Shown: positions 39,583-53,680 of the stretch, one piece after another
How the letters are laid out: each line of letters starts with the position of its first letter
Position numbering within the stretch: the stretch's first letter is position 1
Source of the DNA: Ascidia mentula
Lineage: Eukaryota > Chordata > Ascidiacea > Phlebobranchia > Ascidiidae
Assembly: GCA_947561715.1 (NCBI GenBank)
Contig: OX387199.1
Coordinates: 12,405,001-12,469,000 of the forward strand
DNA length: 64,000 nt
Direction of reading: 5' to 3'
Position numbers and translations under genes: made by a program
The notes under the pieces: generated by a model
What the model was told of the DNA's origin: nothing
The model's input: the letters and a program-made list of their open reading frames with translations, nothing else
Databases searched by the model: none

Positions 39583-42540
39583 CAAAATTTGTTTTCGAAA
39601 CAAAATTTGTTTACAAATGCCTTTAGTACGTTACTCACTATGTTGCAAACAGTGGGAAACAAATTATGTTTTCGAAACAAAATTCGTTTACAAATGCCTT
39701 TGGATCGTTACTATCTATGTTGCCCATAGCGGAAAACAAAATTCGTTTCCGAAACAAAATGCGTTTACAAATGCCTTTGGATCGTTACTATCTATGTTGC
39801 CCATAGCGGAAACAAAATTTGTTTTCGAAACAAAATTCGTTTACAAATGCCTTTGGATCGTTACTATCTATGTTGCCCATAGCAGGAAACAAAATTTGTT
39901 TTCGAAACAAAATTCGTTCACAAATGCCTTTGGATAGTTACTATCTATATTGCCCATAGCGGGAAACAAAATTCGTTTTCGGAACAAAATTCGTTTACAA
40001 ATACCTTTGGTTAGTTACTCACCATGATGTCTATACCAGGAAACAAAAATTCGTTTTCGAAACAAAATTCGTTTACAAACGCCTTTGGATCGTTACTATC
40101 TATGTTGCCCATAGCGGGAAACAAAATTCGTTTTCGAAACAAAATTCGTTTACAAATGCCTTTGGATCGTTACTATCTATGTTGCCCATAGCGGGAAACA
40201 AAATTTGTTTTCGAAACAAAATTCGTTTACAAATGCCTTTGTATCGTTACTATCTATGTTGCCATAGCGGGAAACAAAATTCGTTTTCGAAACAAAATTC
40301 GTTTACAAATGCCTTTGGATCGTTGCTATCTATGTTGCCCATAGCGGGAAACAAAATTCGTTTTCGAAACAAAATTCGTTTACAAATGCCTTTGGATCGT
40401 TACTATCTATGTTGCCCATTGCGGGAAACAAAATTCGTTTTCGAAACAAAATTCGTTTACAAATGCCTTTGGATCGTTTCTATCTATGTTGCCCATAGCG
40501 GGAAACAAAATTCGTTTTCGAAACAAAATTCGTTTACAAATGCCTTTGGATCGTTACTATCTATGTTGCCCATAGCGGGAAACAAAATTCGTTTTCGAAA
40601 CAAAATTCGTTTACAAATGCCTTTGTATCGTTACTATCTATGTTGCCCATAGCGGGAAACAAAATTCGTTTTCGAAACAAAATTCGTTTACAAATGCCTT
40701 TGGATCGTTGCTATCTATGTTGCCCATAGCGGGAAACAAAATTCGTTTTCGAAACAAAATTCGTTTACAAATGCCTTTGGATCGTTACTATCTATGTTGC
40801 CCATAGCGGGAAACAAAATTCGTTTTCGAAACAAAATTCGTTTACAAATGCCTTTGGATCGTTACTATCTATGTTGCCCATGACGGGAAACAAAATTCGT
40901 TTTCGAAACAAAATTCGTTTACAAATGCCTTTGTATCGTTACTATCTATGTTGCCCATAGCGGGAAACAAAATTCGTTTACAAATGCCTTTGGATCGTTA
41001 CTATCTATGTTGCCCATAGCGGAAACAAAATTCGTTTTCGAAACAAAATTCGTTTACAAATGCCTTTGGATCGTTGCTATCTATGTTGCCCATAGCGGGA
41101 AACAAAATTCGTTTTCGAAACAAAATTCGTTTACAAATGCCTTTGGATCGTTGCTATCTATGTTGCCCATAGCGGGAAACAAAATTCGTTTTCGAAACAA
41201 AATTCGTTTACAAATGCCTTTGGATCGTTACTATCTATGTTGCCCATAGCGGGAAACAAAATTCGTTTTCGAAACAAAATTCGTTTACAAATGCCTTTGT
41301 ATCGTTACTATCTATGTTGCCCATAGCGGGAAACAAAATTCGTTTTCGAAACAAAATTTGTTTACAAATGCCTTTGTATCGTTACTATCTATGTTGCCCA
41401 TAGCAGGAAACAAAATTCGTTTTCGAAACAAAATTCGTTTACAAATGCCTTTGTATCGTTACTATCTATGTTGCCCATAGCGGGAAACAAAATTCGTTTA
41501 CAAATGCCTTTGGATCGTTACTATCTATGTTGCCCATAGCAGGAAACAAAATTTCTTTTCGAAACAAAATTCGTTTACAAATGCCTTTGTATCGTTACTA
41601 TCTATGTTGCCGATAGCGGGAAACAAAATTCGTTTTCGAAACAAAATTTGTTTACAAATGCCTTTGTATCGTTACTATCTATGTTGCCCATAGCAGGAAA
41701 CAAAATTTGTTTTCGAAACAAAATTCGTTTACAAATGCCTTTGGATCGTTACTATCTATGTTGCCCATGACGGGAAACAAAATTCGTTTTCGAAACAAAA
41801 TTCGTTTACAAATGCCTTTGTATCGTTACTATCTATGTTGCCCATAGCGGGAAACAAAATTCGTTTACAAATGCCTTTGGATCGTTACTATCTATGTTGC
41901 CCATAGCAGGAAACAACATTTGTTTTCGAAAAAAAATTCGTTTACAAATGCCTTTGGATCGTTACTATCTATGTTGCCCATAGCGGAAACAAAATTCGTT
42001 TTCGAAACAAAATTCGTTTACAAATGCCTTTGGATCGTTACTATCTATGTTGCCCATAGCAGGAAACATAATTTGTTTTCGAAACAAAATTCGTTTACAA
42101 ATGCCTTTGGATCGTTACTATCTATGTTGCCCATAGCGGGAAACAAAATTCGTTTTCGAAACAAAATTCGTTTACAAATGCCTTTGTATCGTTACTATCT
42201 ATGTTGCCCATAGCGGGAAACAAAATTCGTTTTCGAAACAAAATTTTTTTACAAATGCCTTTGTATCGTTACTCACCATGATGTCTATACCGGGAAACAA
42301 AAATTCGTTTTCGAAATTAATTTCGTTTACAAATGCTTTGGTTCGTTACTCACCATGTTGTACATAGTGGGAAACATAATTTGTTTTCGAAACAAAATTC
42401 GTTTTCAAATGACTTTGATCCGTTACTCACCATGTTGTACATAGTGGGAAACATAATTTGTTTTCGAAACAAAATTCGTTTTCAAAGGATTTTGATCCGT
42501 TACTCACTATAGTGACCATAGTGGGAAACCAAATTTGTAT
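39583..42540 (+). repeat. 77-bp tandem repeat array
   Basis: About 38 units of 77 bp. Each holds two AAACAAAATTCGTTT words 18 bp apart, then ACAAATGCCTTTGGATCG, then TTACTATCTATGTTGCCC and ATAGCGGG. TTCGAA (BstBI) occurs in almost every full unit. Three 59-bp units near 40,965, 41,485 and 41,850 lack exactly one 18-bp internal copy. A CATGACGGG variant near 40,880 recurs 887 bp later near 41,767, pointing to a multi-unit duplication. Central units are nearly identical. The outermost units (about 39,620, 40,020 and 42,270-42,540) have diverged to ACTCACCATG and CATAGTGGG forms. No gene is present; short open frames come from the repeat. Confidence 0.95.
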
Positions 42541-43433
42541 TTGTGTTTAAAACTTCACGTCAATTGACTTCAAAATAAAGCAAAGGTAGGCGGCCAACCA
42601 TCAGAATTTGACAGTAGCCATCATGCCTTAGCAGTTTTCACTGCTCGTTTTGTTCTGGCATCTAGTATTTATGTGCAAAATTTCAAGTCTGATATTAAAA
42701 TGTTCAAATCACAGGCGGGCAACTCTCAAAATTACATAATTCCGCCGAACCTTAGCCACCGTAGTGCCAAACATGCGTTTTCGTTCGCGAATAAAAAACT
42801 AAAGGACATAGGCCAATTTGGTTTTTATTGTTCGTTTTGTACTGGCATCTAATATTTGTGTGCAAAACTTCAAATCGCTTGATGGAAAAATGTTGAAATC
42901 ATAGGCGGTCAACTGTCAGAATTAGTTAGATCCGCCGAACCTTAGCCACCATAGTGTCAAACATGCGTTTTCCTTCACGAACAAAAAACTAAAGGACATA
43001 GGCCAATTTGGTTTTCACTGCTTGTTTTGTACTGGCATCTAGTATTTGTGTGCAAAATTTCAAGTCGCTTGATATAAAATTGTTCAAATCACAGGCGGGC
43101 AACTCTCAAAATTACGTAATTCCGCCGAACCTTAGCCACCATAGTGTCAAACATGCGTTTTCGGTCGCGAATAAAAAACTAAAGGACATAGGCCAATTTG
43201 GTTTCCACTGCTCGTTTTGTACTGCCATGTAGTATTTGTGTGCAAAATTTCAAGTCGCTTGATATAAAAATGTTCAAATCGAAGGCGGGAAGATCTCCAA
43301 ATCAGTTAATTCCGCCGAACCTTAGCCAGCATCATAGTTTGAGCATGCGTTGTTGTTCACCAACAAATTTCCAAAGGACATAGGCTAATTTGGTTTCCAC
43401 CGCTCACTTTGTATTGGCATGTAGTATTTGTGT
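42541..43433 (+). repeat. 190-bp repeat, short arm in forward orientation
   Basis: About 4.5 diverged units of the 190-bp family, oriented opposite to the main array that follows. Landmarks in this orientation are GGCCAATTTGGTTT, TAGTATTTGTGTGCAAAA, TCAAGTCGCTTGATATAAAA, and CCGCCGAACCTTAGCCACC. The first unit (42,541-42,640) is strongly diverged. The array ends abruptly after TAGTATTTGTGT, where the sequence flips to the reverse complement of the family. Confidence 0.9.
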
Positions 43434-46400
43434 CCTTTAGAATTTTATTGGTGAACGAAAACGTATGTTCGAAACTATGTGGCTAATGATCGGCGAAAAT
43501 AACTCAAATTGACAGCTGCCCGCCTGCAATTTGAACATTTTTATATCAAGCGACTTGAAATTTTGCACACAAATACTAGATGCCAGTATACAAAACGAGC
43601 AGTGAAAACCAATTTGGCCTATGTGTTTTAGAATTTTATGGTGAACGAAAACGCATGCTTGAGACTATATGGTGGCTAAAGTTCGGCGGAATAAATTGAT
43701 TTTAATAGTTGACCTCCTGCGATTTAAACAGTTTTATATCAAGCGACTTGAAATTTTGCACACAAATACTAGATGCCACTACCAAACGAGCAGTAAAATC
43801 CAAATTGGCCTATATCTTTTAGTTTTTTATTCGCGAAGGAAAACGCATGTTTCACACTATGGTGGCTAAGGTTCGGCGAAATTAACTCAAATTGACAGTT
43901 GACCGCCTGCAATTTGAACATTTTTATATCAAGCGACTTGAAATTTTGCACACAAATACTAAATGCCAGTACAAAACAAGCAGTGAAAACCAAATTGGCC
44001 TATGTCTTTTAGTATTTTATTCGCGACCGAAAACGCATGTTTGGCACTATGGTGGCTAAGTTTCAGCGAAATTAACTCAAATTGACAGTTGCCCGCTTGC
44101 AATTTGAACATTTTTATATCAAGCGACTTGAAATTTTGCACACAAATACTAGATGCCAGTATACAAAACGAACAAGAAAAACCAAATTGGCCTATGTCTT
44201 TTGTTTTTATATTCGCGACCGAAAACGCATGTTTGACACTATGGTGGCTAAGGTTCGGCGAAATTTACTCAAATTGACAGTTGCCCGCTTGCAATTTGAA
44301 CATTTTTATATCAAGCGACTTGAAATTTTGCACACAAATACTAGATGCCAGTACAAAACGAGCAGTGAAAACCAAATTGGCCTATGTCCTTTAGTTTTTT
44401 ATTCGCGACCGAAAACGCATGTTTGACTCTATGGTGGCTAAGGTTCGTCGAAATTAACTCAAATTGACAGTTGCCCGCTTGCAATTTGAACATTTTTGTA
44501 TCAAGCGACTTGAAATTATGCACACAAATACTACATGCCAGTACAAAACGAGCAGTGAAAACCAAATTGGCCTATGTCCTTTAGTTTTATATTCGCGACC
44601 GAAAACGCATGTTTGACGCGATGGTGACTAAGGTTCGGCGAAATTTACTCAAATTGACAGTTGCCCGCTTGCAATTTGAACATTTTTATATCAAGCGACT
44701 TGAAATTTTGCACACAAATATTACATGCCAGTACAAAACGAGCAGTGAAAACCAAATTGGCCTATGTCCTTTAGTTTTTTATTCGCGACCGAAAACGCAT
44801 GTTTGACACTATGGTGGCTAAGGATCGGCGGAATTAACTCAAATTGACAGTTGCCCGCTTGCAATTTGAACATTTTTATATCAAGCGACTTGAAATTTTG
44901 CACACAAATACTAGATGCCAGTACAAAACGAGCAGTGAAAACCAAATTGGCCTATGTCCTTTAGTTTTTTATTCGCGACCGAAAACGCATGTTTGACACT
45001 ATGGTGGCTAAGGATCGGCGAAATTAACTCAAATTGACAGTTGCCCGCCTGCAATTTGAACATTTCTACATCAAGCGACTTGAAATTTTGCACACAAATA
45101 CTAGATGCCAGTATACAAAACGAGCAGTGAAAACCAAATTGGCCTATGTGTTTTAGAATTTTATGGTGAACGAAAACGCATGTTTGAGACTATATGGTGG
45201 CTAAAGTTCGGCGGAATAAATTGATTTTAATAGTTGACCTCCTGCGATTTAAACAGTTTTATATCAAGCGACTTGAAATTTTGCACACAAATACTAGATG
45301 CCACTACCAAACGAGCAGTAAAAACCAAATTGGCCTATATCTTTTAGTTTTTTATTCGCGAAGGAAAACGCATGTTTCACACTATGGTGGCTAAGGTTCG
45401 GCGAAATTAACTCAAATTGACAGTTGACCGCCTGCAATTTGAACATTTTTATATCAAGCGACTTGAAATTTTGCACACAAATACTAAATGTCAGCACAAA
45501 ACAAGCAGTGAAAACCAAATTGGCCTATGTCTTTTAGTATTTTATTCGCGACCGAAAACGCATGTTTGGCACTATGGTGGCTAAGTTTCAGCGAATTTAA
45601 CTCAAATTGACAGTTGACCGCTTGCAATTTGAACATTTTTATATCAAGCGACTTGAAATTTTGCACACAAATACTAGATGCCAGTGCAAAACGAACAAGA
45701 AAAACCAAATTGGCCTATGTCTTTTGTTTTTATATTCGCGACCGAAAACGCATGTTTGACACTATGGTGGCTAAGGTTCGGCGAAATTTACTCAAATTGA
45801 CAGTTGCCCGCTTGCAATTTGAACATTTTTATATCAAGCGACTTGAAATTTTGCACACAAATACTACATGCCAGTACAAAACGAGCAGTGAAAACCAAAT
45901 TGGCCTATGTCCTTTAGTTTTTTATTCGCGACCGAAAACGCATGTTTGACACTATGGTGGCTAAGGATCGGCGAAATTAACTCAAATTGACAGTTGCCCG
46001 CTTGCAATTTGAACATTTTTATATCAAGCGACTTGAAATTTTGCAGACAAATACTAGATGCCAGTACAAAACGAGCAGTGAAAACCAAATTGGCCTATGT
46101 CCTTTAGTTTTTTATTCGCGACCGAAAACGCATGTTTGACACTATGGTGGCTAAGGATCGGCGAAATTAACTCAAATTGACAGTTGCCCGCCTGCAATTT
46201 GAACATTTCTATATCAAGCGACTTGAAATTTTGCACACAAATACTAGATGCCAGTATACAAAACGAGCAGTGAAAACCAAATTGGCCTATGTGTTTTAGA
46301 ATTTTATGGTGAACGAAAACGCATGTTTGAGACTATATGGTGGCTAAAGTTCGGCGGAATAAATTGATTTTAATAGTTGACCTCCTGCGATTTAAACAGT

Positions 46401-47399
46401 TTTATATCAAGCGACTTGAAATTTTGCACACAAATACTAGATGCCACTACCAAACGAGCAGTAAAAACCAAATTGGCCTATATCTTTTAGTTTTTTATTC
46501 GCGAAGGAAAACGCATGTTTCACACTATGGTGGCTAAGGTTCGGCGAAATTAACTCAAATTGACAGTTGACCGCCTGCAATTTGAACATTTTTATATCAA
46601 GCGACTTGAAATTTTGCACACAAATACTAAATGCCAGTACAAAACAAGCAGTGAAAACCAAATTGGCCTATGTCTTTTAGTATTTTATTCGCGACCGAAA
46701 ACGCATGTTTGGCACTATGGTGGCTAAGTTTCAGCGAAATTAACTCAAATTGACAGTTGCCCGCTTGCAATTTGAACATTTTTATATCAAGCGACTTGAA
46801 ATTTTGCACACAAATACTAGATGCCAGTACAAAACGAGCAGTGAAAACCAAATTGGCCTATGTCCTTTAGTTTTTTATTCGCGACCGAAAACGCATGTTT
46901 GACACTATGGTGGCCAAGGATCGGCGAAATTAACTCAAATTGACAGTTGCCCGCCTGCAATTTGAACATTTCTATATCAAGCGACTTGAAATTTTGCACA
47001 CAAATACTAGATGCCAGTATACAAAACGAGCAGTGAAAACCAAATTGGCCTATGTGTTTTTGAATTTTATGGTGAACGAAAACGCATGTTTGAGACTATA
47101 TGGTGGCTAAAGTTCGGCGGAATAAATTGATTTTAATAGTTGACCTCCTGCGATTTAAACAGTTTTATATCAAGCGACTTGAAATTTTGCACACAAATAC
47201 TAGATGCCACTACCAAACGAGCAGTCAAAACCAAATTGGCCTATATCTTTTAGTTTTTTATTCGCGAAGGAAAACGCATGTTTCACACTATAGTGGCTAA
47301 GGTTCGGCGAAATTAACTCAAATTGACAGTTGACCGCCTGCAATTTGAACATTTTTATATCAAGCGACTTGAAATTTTGCACACAAATACTAAATGCCA

Positions 47400-50130
47400 G
47401 TACAAAACAAGCAGTGAAAACCAAATTGGCCTATGTCTTTTAGTATTTTATTCGCGACCGAAAACGCATGTTTGGCACTATGGTGGCTAAGTTTCAGCGA
47501 AATTAACTCAAATTGACAGTTGCCCGCTTGCAATTTGAACATTTTTATATCAAGCGACTTGAAATTTTGCACACAAATACTAGATGCCAGTGCAAAACGA
47601 GCAGTGAAAACCAAATTGGCCTATGTCCTTTAGTTTTTTATTCGCGACCGAAAACGCATGTTTGACACTATGGTGGCTAAGGATCGGCGAAATTAACTCA
47701 AATTGACAGTTGCCCGCTTGCAATTTGAACATTTTTATATCAAGCGACTTGAAATTTTGCACACAAATACTAGATGCCAGTACAAAACGAGCAGTGAAAA
47801 CCAAATTGGCCTATGTCCTTTAGTTTTTTATTCGCGACCGAAAACGCATGTTTGACACTATGGTGGCTAAGGATCGGCGAAATTAACTCAAATTGACAGT
47901 TGCCCGCCTGCAATTTGAACATTTCTATATCAAGCGACTTGAAATTTTGCACACAAATACTAGATGCCAGTATACAAAACGAGCAGTGAAAACCAAATTG
48001 GCCTATGTGTTTTAGAATTTTATGGTGAACGAAAACGCATGTTTGAGACTATATGGTGGCTAAAGTTCGGCGGAATAAATTGATTTTAATAGTTGACCTC
48101 CTGCGATTTAAACAGTTTTATATCAAGCGACTTGAAATTTTGCACACAAATACTAGATGCCACTACCAAACGAGCAGTCAAAACCAAATTGGCCTATATC
48201 TTTTAGTTTTTTATTCGCGAAGGAAAACGCATGTTTCACACTATAGTGGCTAAGGTTCGGCGAAATTAATTCAAATTGACAGTTGACCGCCTGCAATTTG
48301 AACATTTTTATATCAAGCGACTTGAAATTTTGCACACAAATACTAAATGCCAGTACAAAACAAGCAGTGAAAACCAAATTGGCCTATGTCTTTTAGTATT
48401 TTATTCGCGACCGAAAACGCATGTTTGGCACTATGGTGGCTAAGTTTCAGCGAAATTAACTCAAATTGACAGTTGCCCGCTTGCAATTTGAACATTTTTA
48501 TATCAAGCGACTTGAAATTTTGCACACAAATACTAGATGCCAGTGCAAAACGAACAAGAAAAACCAAATTGGCCTATGTCTTTTGTTTTTATATTCGCGA
48601 CCGAAAACGCATGTTTGACACTATGGTGGCTAAGGTTCGGCGAAATTTACTCAAATTGACAGTTGCCCGCTTGCAATTTGAACATTTTTATATCAAGCGA
48701 CTTGAAATTTTGCACACAAATACTACATGCCAGTACAAAACGAGCAGTGAAAACCAAATTGGCCTATGTCCTTTAGTTTTTTATTCGCGACCGAAAACGC
48801 ATGTTTGACACTATGGTGGCTAAGGATCGGCGAAATTAACTCAAATAGACAGTTGCCCGCTTGCAATTTGAACATTTTTATATCAAGCGACTTGAAATTT
48901 TGCACACAAATACTACATGCAAGTACAAAACGAGCAGTGAAAACCAAATTGGCCTATGTCCTTTAGTTTTTTATTCGCGACCGAAAACGCATGTTTGACG
49001 CTATGGTGGCTAAGGTTCGGCGGAATTATGTAATTTTGAGAGTTGCCCGCTTGCAATTTGAACATTTTTATATCAAGCGACTTGAAATTATGCACACAAA
49101 TACTACATGCCAGTACAAAACGAGCAGTGAAAACCAAATTGGCCTATGTCCTTTAGTTTTATATTCGCGACCGAAAACGCATGTTTGACGCTATGGTGGC
49201 TAAGGTTCGGCGAAATTTACTCAAATTGACAGTTGCCCGCTTGCAATTTGAACATTTTTATATCAAGCGACTTGAAATTTTGCACACAAATACTACATGC
49301 AAGTACAAAACGAGCAGTGAAAACCAAATTGGCCTATGTCCTTTAGTTTTTTATTCGCGACCGAAAACGCATGTTTGACACTATGGTGGCTAAGGATCGG
49401 CGAAATAAACTCAAATTGACAGTTGCCCGCCTGCAATTTGAACATTTCTATATCAAGCGACTTGAAATTTTGCACACAAATACTAGATGCCAGTATACAA
49501 AACGAGCAGTGAAAACCAAATTGGCCTATGTGTTTTTGAATTTTATGGTGAACGAAAACGCATGTTTGAGACTATATGGTGGCTAAAGTTCGGCGGAATA
49601 AATTGATTTTAATAGTTGACCTCCTGTGATTTCAACATTTTTATATCAAGCGACTTGAAATTTTGCACACAAATACTAGATGCCACTACCAAACGAGCAG
49701 TAAAAACCAAATTGGCCTATATCTTTTAGTTTTTTTGTTCGCGAAGGAAAACGCATGTTTGACGCGATGGTGGCTAAGGTTCGGCGAAATTTGCTCAAAT
49801 TGACAGTTGCCCGCTTGCAATTTGAACATTTTTTTATCAAGCGACTTGAAATTTTGCACACAAATACTACATGCCAGTACAAAACGAGCAATGAAAACCA
49901 AATTGGCCTATGTCCTTTAGTTTTTTATTCGCGACCGAAAACGCATGTTTGACGCGATGGTGGCTAAGGTTCGGCGAAGTTTACTCAAATTGACAGTTGC
50001 CCGCTTGCAATTTGAACATTTTTATATCAAGCGACTTGAAATTTTGCACACAAATACTACATGCCAGTACAAAACGAGCAGTGAAAACCAAATTGGCCTA
50101 TGTCCTTTAGTTTTTTATTCGCGACCGAAA
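47400..50130 (-). repeat. 190-bp array, 3,047-bp-offset duplication, copy 1
   Basis: Monomer order and private variants recur 3,047 bp downstream. Examples are the AACTCAAATAGACAG unit near 48,840, the GGAATTATGTAATTTTGAG unit near 49,022, the ATGCAAGTACAAAACG units near 48,917 and 49,308, and the TTTTTGTTCGCG unit near 49,733. Edges are approximate because similar units flank both sides. Confidence 0.8.
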
Positions 50131-50446
50131 ACGCATGTTTCACACTATGGTGGCTAAGGTTCGGCGAAATTAACTCAAATTGACAGTTGACCGCCTGCAA
50201 TTTGAACATTTTTATATCAAGCGACTTGAAATTTTGCACACAAATACTACATGCCAGTACAAAACGAGCAGTGAAAACCAAATTGGCCTATGTCCTTTAG
50301 TTTTTTATTCGCGACCGAAAACGCATGTTTCACACTATGGTGGCTAAGGTTCGGCGAAATTAACTCAAATTGACAGTTGACCGCCTGCAATTTGAACATT
50401 TTTATATCAAGCGACTTGAAATTTTGCACACAAATACTAAATGCCA

Positions 50447-53177
50447 GTACAAAACAAGCAGTGAAAACCAAATTGGCCTATGTCTTTTAGTATTTTATTC
50501 GCGACCGAAAACGCATGTTTGGCACTATGGTGGCTAAGTTTCAGCGAAATTAACTCAAATTGACAGTTGCCCGCCTGCAATTTGAACATTTTTATATCAA
50601 GCGACTTGAAATTTTGCACACAAATACTAGATGCCAGTGCAAAACGAGCAGTGAAAACCAAATTGGCCTATGTCCTTTAGTTTTTTATTCGCGACCGAAA
50701 ACGCATGTTTGACACTATGGTGGCTAAGGATCGGCGAAATTAACTCAAATTGACAGTTGCCCGCTTGCAATTTGAACATTTTTATATCAAGCGACTTGAA
50801 ATTTTGCACACAAATACTAGATGCCAGTACAAAACGAGCAGTGAAAACCAAATTGGCCTATGTCCTTTAGTTTTTTATTCGCGACCGAAAACGCATGTTT
50901 GACACTATGGTGGCTAAGGATCGGCGAAATTAACTCAAATTGACAGTTGCCCGCCTGCAATTTGAACATTTCTATATCAAGCGACTTGAAATTTTGCACA
51001 CAAATACTAGATGCCAGTATACAAAACGAGCAGTGAAAACCAAATTGGCCTATGTGTTTTAGAATTTTATGGTGAACGAAAACGCATGTTTGAGACTATA
51101 TGGTGGCTAAAGTTCGGCGGAATAAATTGATTTTAATAGTTGACCTCCTGCGATTTAAACAGTTTTATATCAAGCGACTTGAAATTTTGCACACAAATAC
51201 TAGATGCCACTACCAAACGAGCAGTCAAAACCAAATTGGCCTATATCTTTTAGTTTTTTATTCGCGAAGGAAAACGCATGTTTCACACTATGGTGGCTAA
51301 GGTTCGGCGAAATTAACTCAAATTGACAGTTGACCGCCTGCAATTTGAACATTTTTATATCAAGCGACTTGAAATTTTGCACACAAATACTAAATGCCAG
51401 TACAAAACAAGCAGTGAAAACCAAATTGGCCTATGTCTTTTAGTATTTTATTCGCGACCGAAAACGCATGTTTGGCACTATGGTGGCTAAGTTTCAGCGA
51501 AATTAACTCAAATTGACAGTTGCCCGCTTGCAATTTGAACATTTTTATATCAAGCGACTTGAAATTTTGCACACAAATACTAGATGCCAGTGCAAAACGA
51601 ACAAGAAAAAACAAATTGGCCTATGTCTTTTGTTTTTATATTCGCGACCGAAAACGCATGTTTGACACTATGGTGGCTAAGGTTCGGCGAAATTTACTCA
51701 AATTGACAGTTGCCCGCTTGCAATTTGAACATTTTTATATCAAGCGACTTGAAATTTTGCACACAAATACTACATGCCAGTACAAAACGAGCAGTGAAAA
51801 CCAAATTGGCCTATGTCCTTTAGTTTTTTATTCGCGACCGAAAACGCATGTTTGACACTATGGTGGCTAAGGATCGGCGAAATTAACTCAAATAGACAGT
51901 TGCCCGCTTGCAATTTGAACATTTTTATATGAAGCGACTTGAAATTTTGCACACAAATACTACATGCAAGTACAAAACGAGCAGTGAAAACCAAATTGGC
52001 CTATGTCCTTTAGTTTTTTATTCGCGACCGAAAACGCATGTTTGACGCTATGGTGGCTAAGGTTCGGCGGAATTATGTAATTTTGAGAGTTGCCCGCTTG
52101 CAATTTGAACATTTTTATATCAAGCGACTTGAAATTATGCACACAAATACTACATGCCAGTACAAAACGAGCAGTGAAAACCAAATTGGCCTATGTCCTT
52201 TAGTTTTATATTCGCGACCGAAAACGCATGTTTGACGCTATGGTGGCTAAGGTTCGGCGAAATTTACTCAAATTGACAGTTGCCCGCTTGCAATTTGAAC
52301 ATTTTTATATCAAGCGACTTGAAATTTTGCACACAAATACTACATGCAAGTACAAAACGAGCAGTGAAAACCAAATTGGCCTATGTCCTTTAGTTTTTTA
52401 TTCGCGACCGAAAACGCATGTTTGACACTATGGTGGCTAAGGATCGGCGAAATAAACTCAAATTGACAGTTGCCCGCCTGCAATTTGAACATTTCTATAT
52501 CAAGCGACTTGAAATTTTGCACACAAATACTAGATGCCAGTATACAAAACGAGCAGTGAAAACCAAATTGGCCTATGTGTTTTTGAATTTTATGGTGAAC
52601 GAAAACGCATGTTTGAGACTATATGGTGGCTAAAGTTCGGCGGAATAAATTGATTTTAATAGTTGACCTCCTGTGATTTCAACATTTTTATATCAAGCGA
52701 CTTGAAATTTTGCACACAAATACTAGATGCCACTACCAAACGAGCAGTAAAAACCAAATTGGCCTATATCTTTTAGTTTTTTTGTTCGCGAAGGAAAACG
52801 CATGTTTGACGCGATGGTGGCTAAGGTTCGGCGAAATTTGCTCAAATTGACAGTTGCCCGCTTGCAATTTGAACATTTTTTTATCAAGCGACTTGAAATT
52901 TTGCACACAAATACTACATGCCAGTACAAAACGAGCAGTGAAAACCAAATTGGCCTATGTCCTTTAGTTTTTTATTCGCGACCGAAAACGCATGTTTGAC
53001 GCGATGGTGGCTAAGGTTCGGCGAAGTTTACTCAAATTGACAGTTGCCCGCTTGCAATTTGAACATTTTTATATCAAGCGACTTGAAATTTTGCACACAA
53101 ATACTACATGCCAGTACAAAACGAGCAGTGAAAACCAAATTGGCCTATGTCCTTTAGTTTTTTATTCGCGACCGAAA
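50447..53177 (-). repeat. 190-bp array, 3,047-bp-offset duplication, copy 2
   Basis: This is the partner of 47,400-50,130, with the same variants near 51,887, 52,069, 51,964, 52,355 and 52,780. About 1.7 units separate the two copies, so they are not a simple abutting tandem. A private TATATGAAGCGAC change occurs near 51,927. Confidence 0.8.
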
Positions 53178-53680
53178 ACGCATGTTTGACGCGATGGTGG
53201 CTAAGGTTCGGCGAAATTTACTCAAATTGACAGTTGCCCGCTTGCAATTTGAACATTTTTATATCAAGCGACTTGAAATTTTGCACACAAATACTACATG
53301 CCAGTACAAAACGAGCAGTGAAAACCAAATTGGCCTATGTCCTTTAGTTTTTTATTCGCGACCGAAAACGCATGTTTGACACTATGGTGGCTAAGGATCG
53401 GCGAAATTAACTCAAATTGACAGTTGCCCGCTTGCAATTTGAACATTTTTATATCAAGCGACTTGAAATTTTGCACACAAATACTAGATGCTAGTACAAA
53501 ACGAGCAGTGAAAACCAAATTGGCCTATGTCCTTTAGTTTTTTATTCGCGACCGAAAACGCATGTTTGACACTATGGTGGCTAAGGATCGGCGAAATTAA
53601 CTCAAATTGACAGTTGCCCGCCTGCAATTTGAACATTTCTATATCAAGCGACTTGAAATTTTGCACACAAATACTAGATG

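Noticed and set aside
39426..39680. 84-codon reverse-strand frame in the left flank of the insertion
   Set aside because: It runs into the 77-bp array, has AT-driven composition and shows no recognisable domain.
39617..42213. Open frames in the 77-bp array (74-157 codons)
   Set aside because: 77 is not a multiple of three; the frames extend because three units make 231 bp. The translated text is a rotation of the same short words, so it is a repeat artefact.
39583..42540. CRISPR array
   Set aside because: Units are homogeneous over their whole length with no variable spacers, and the context is a eukaryotic satellite.
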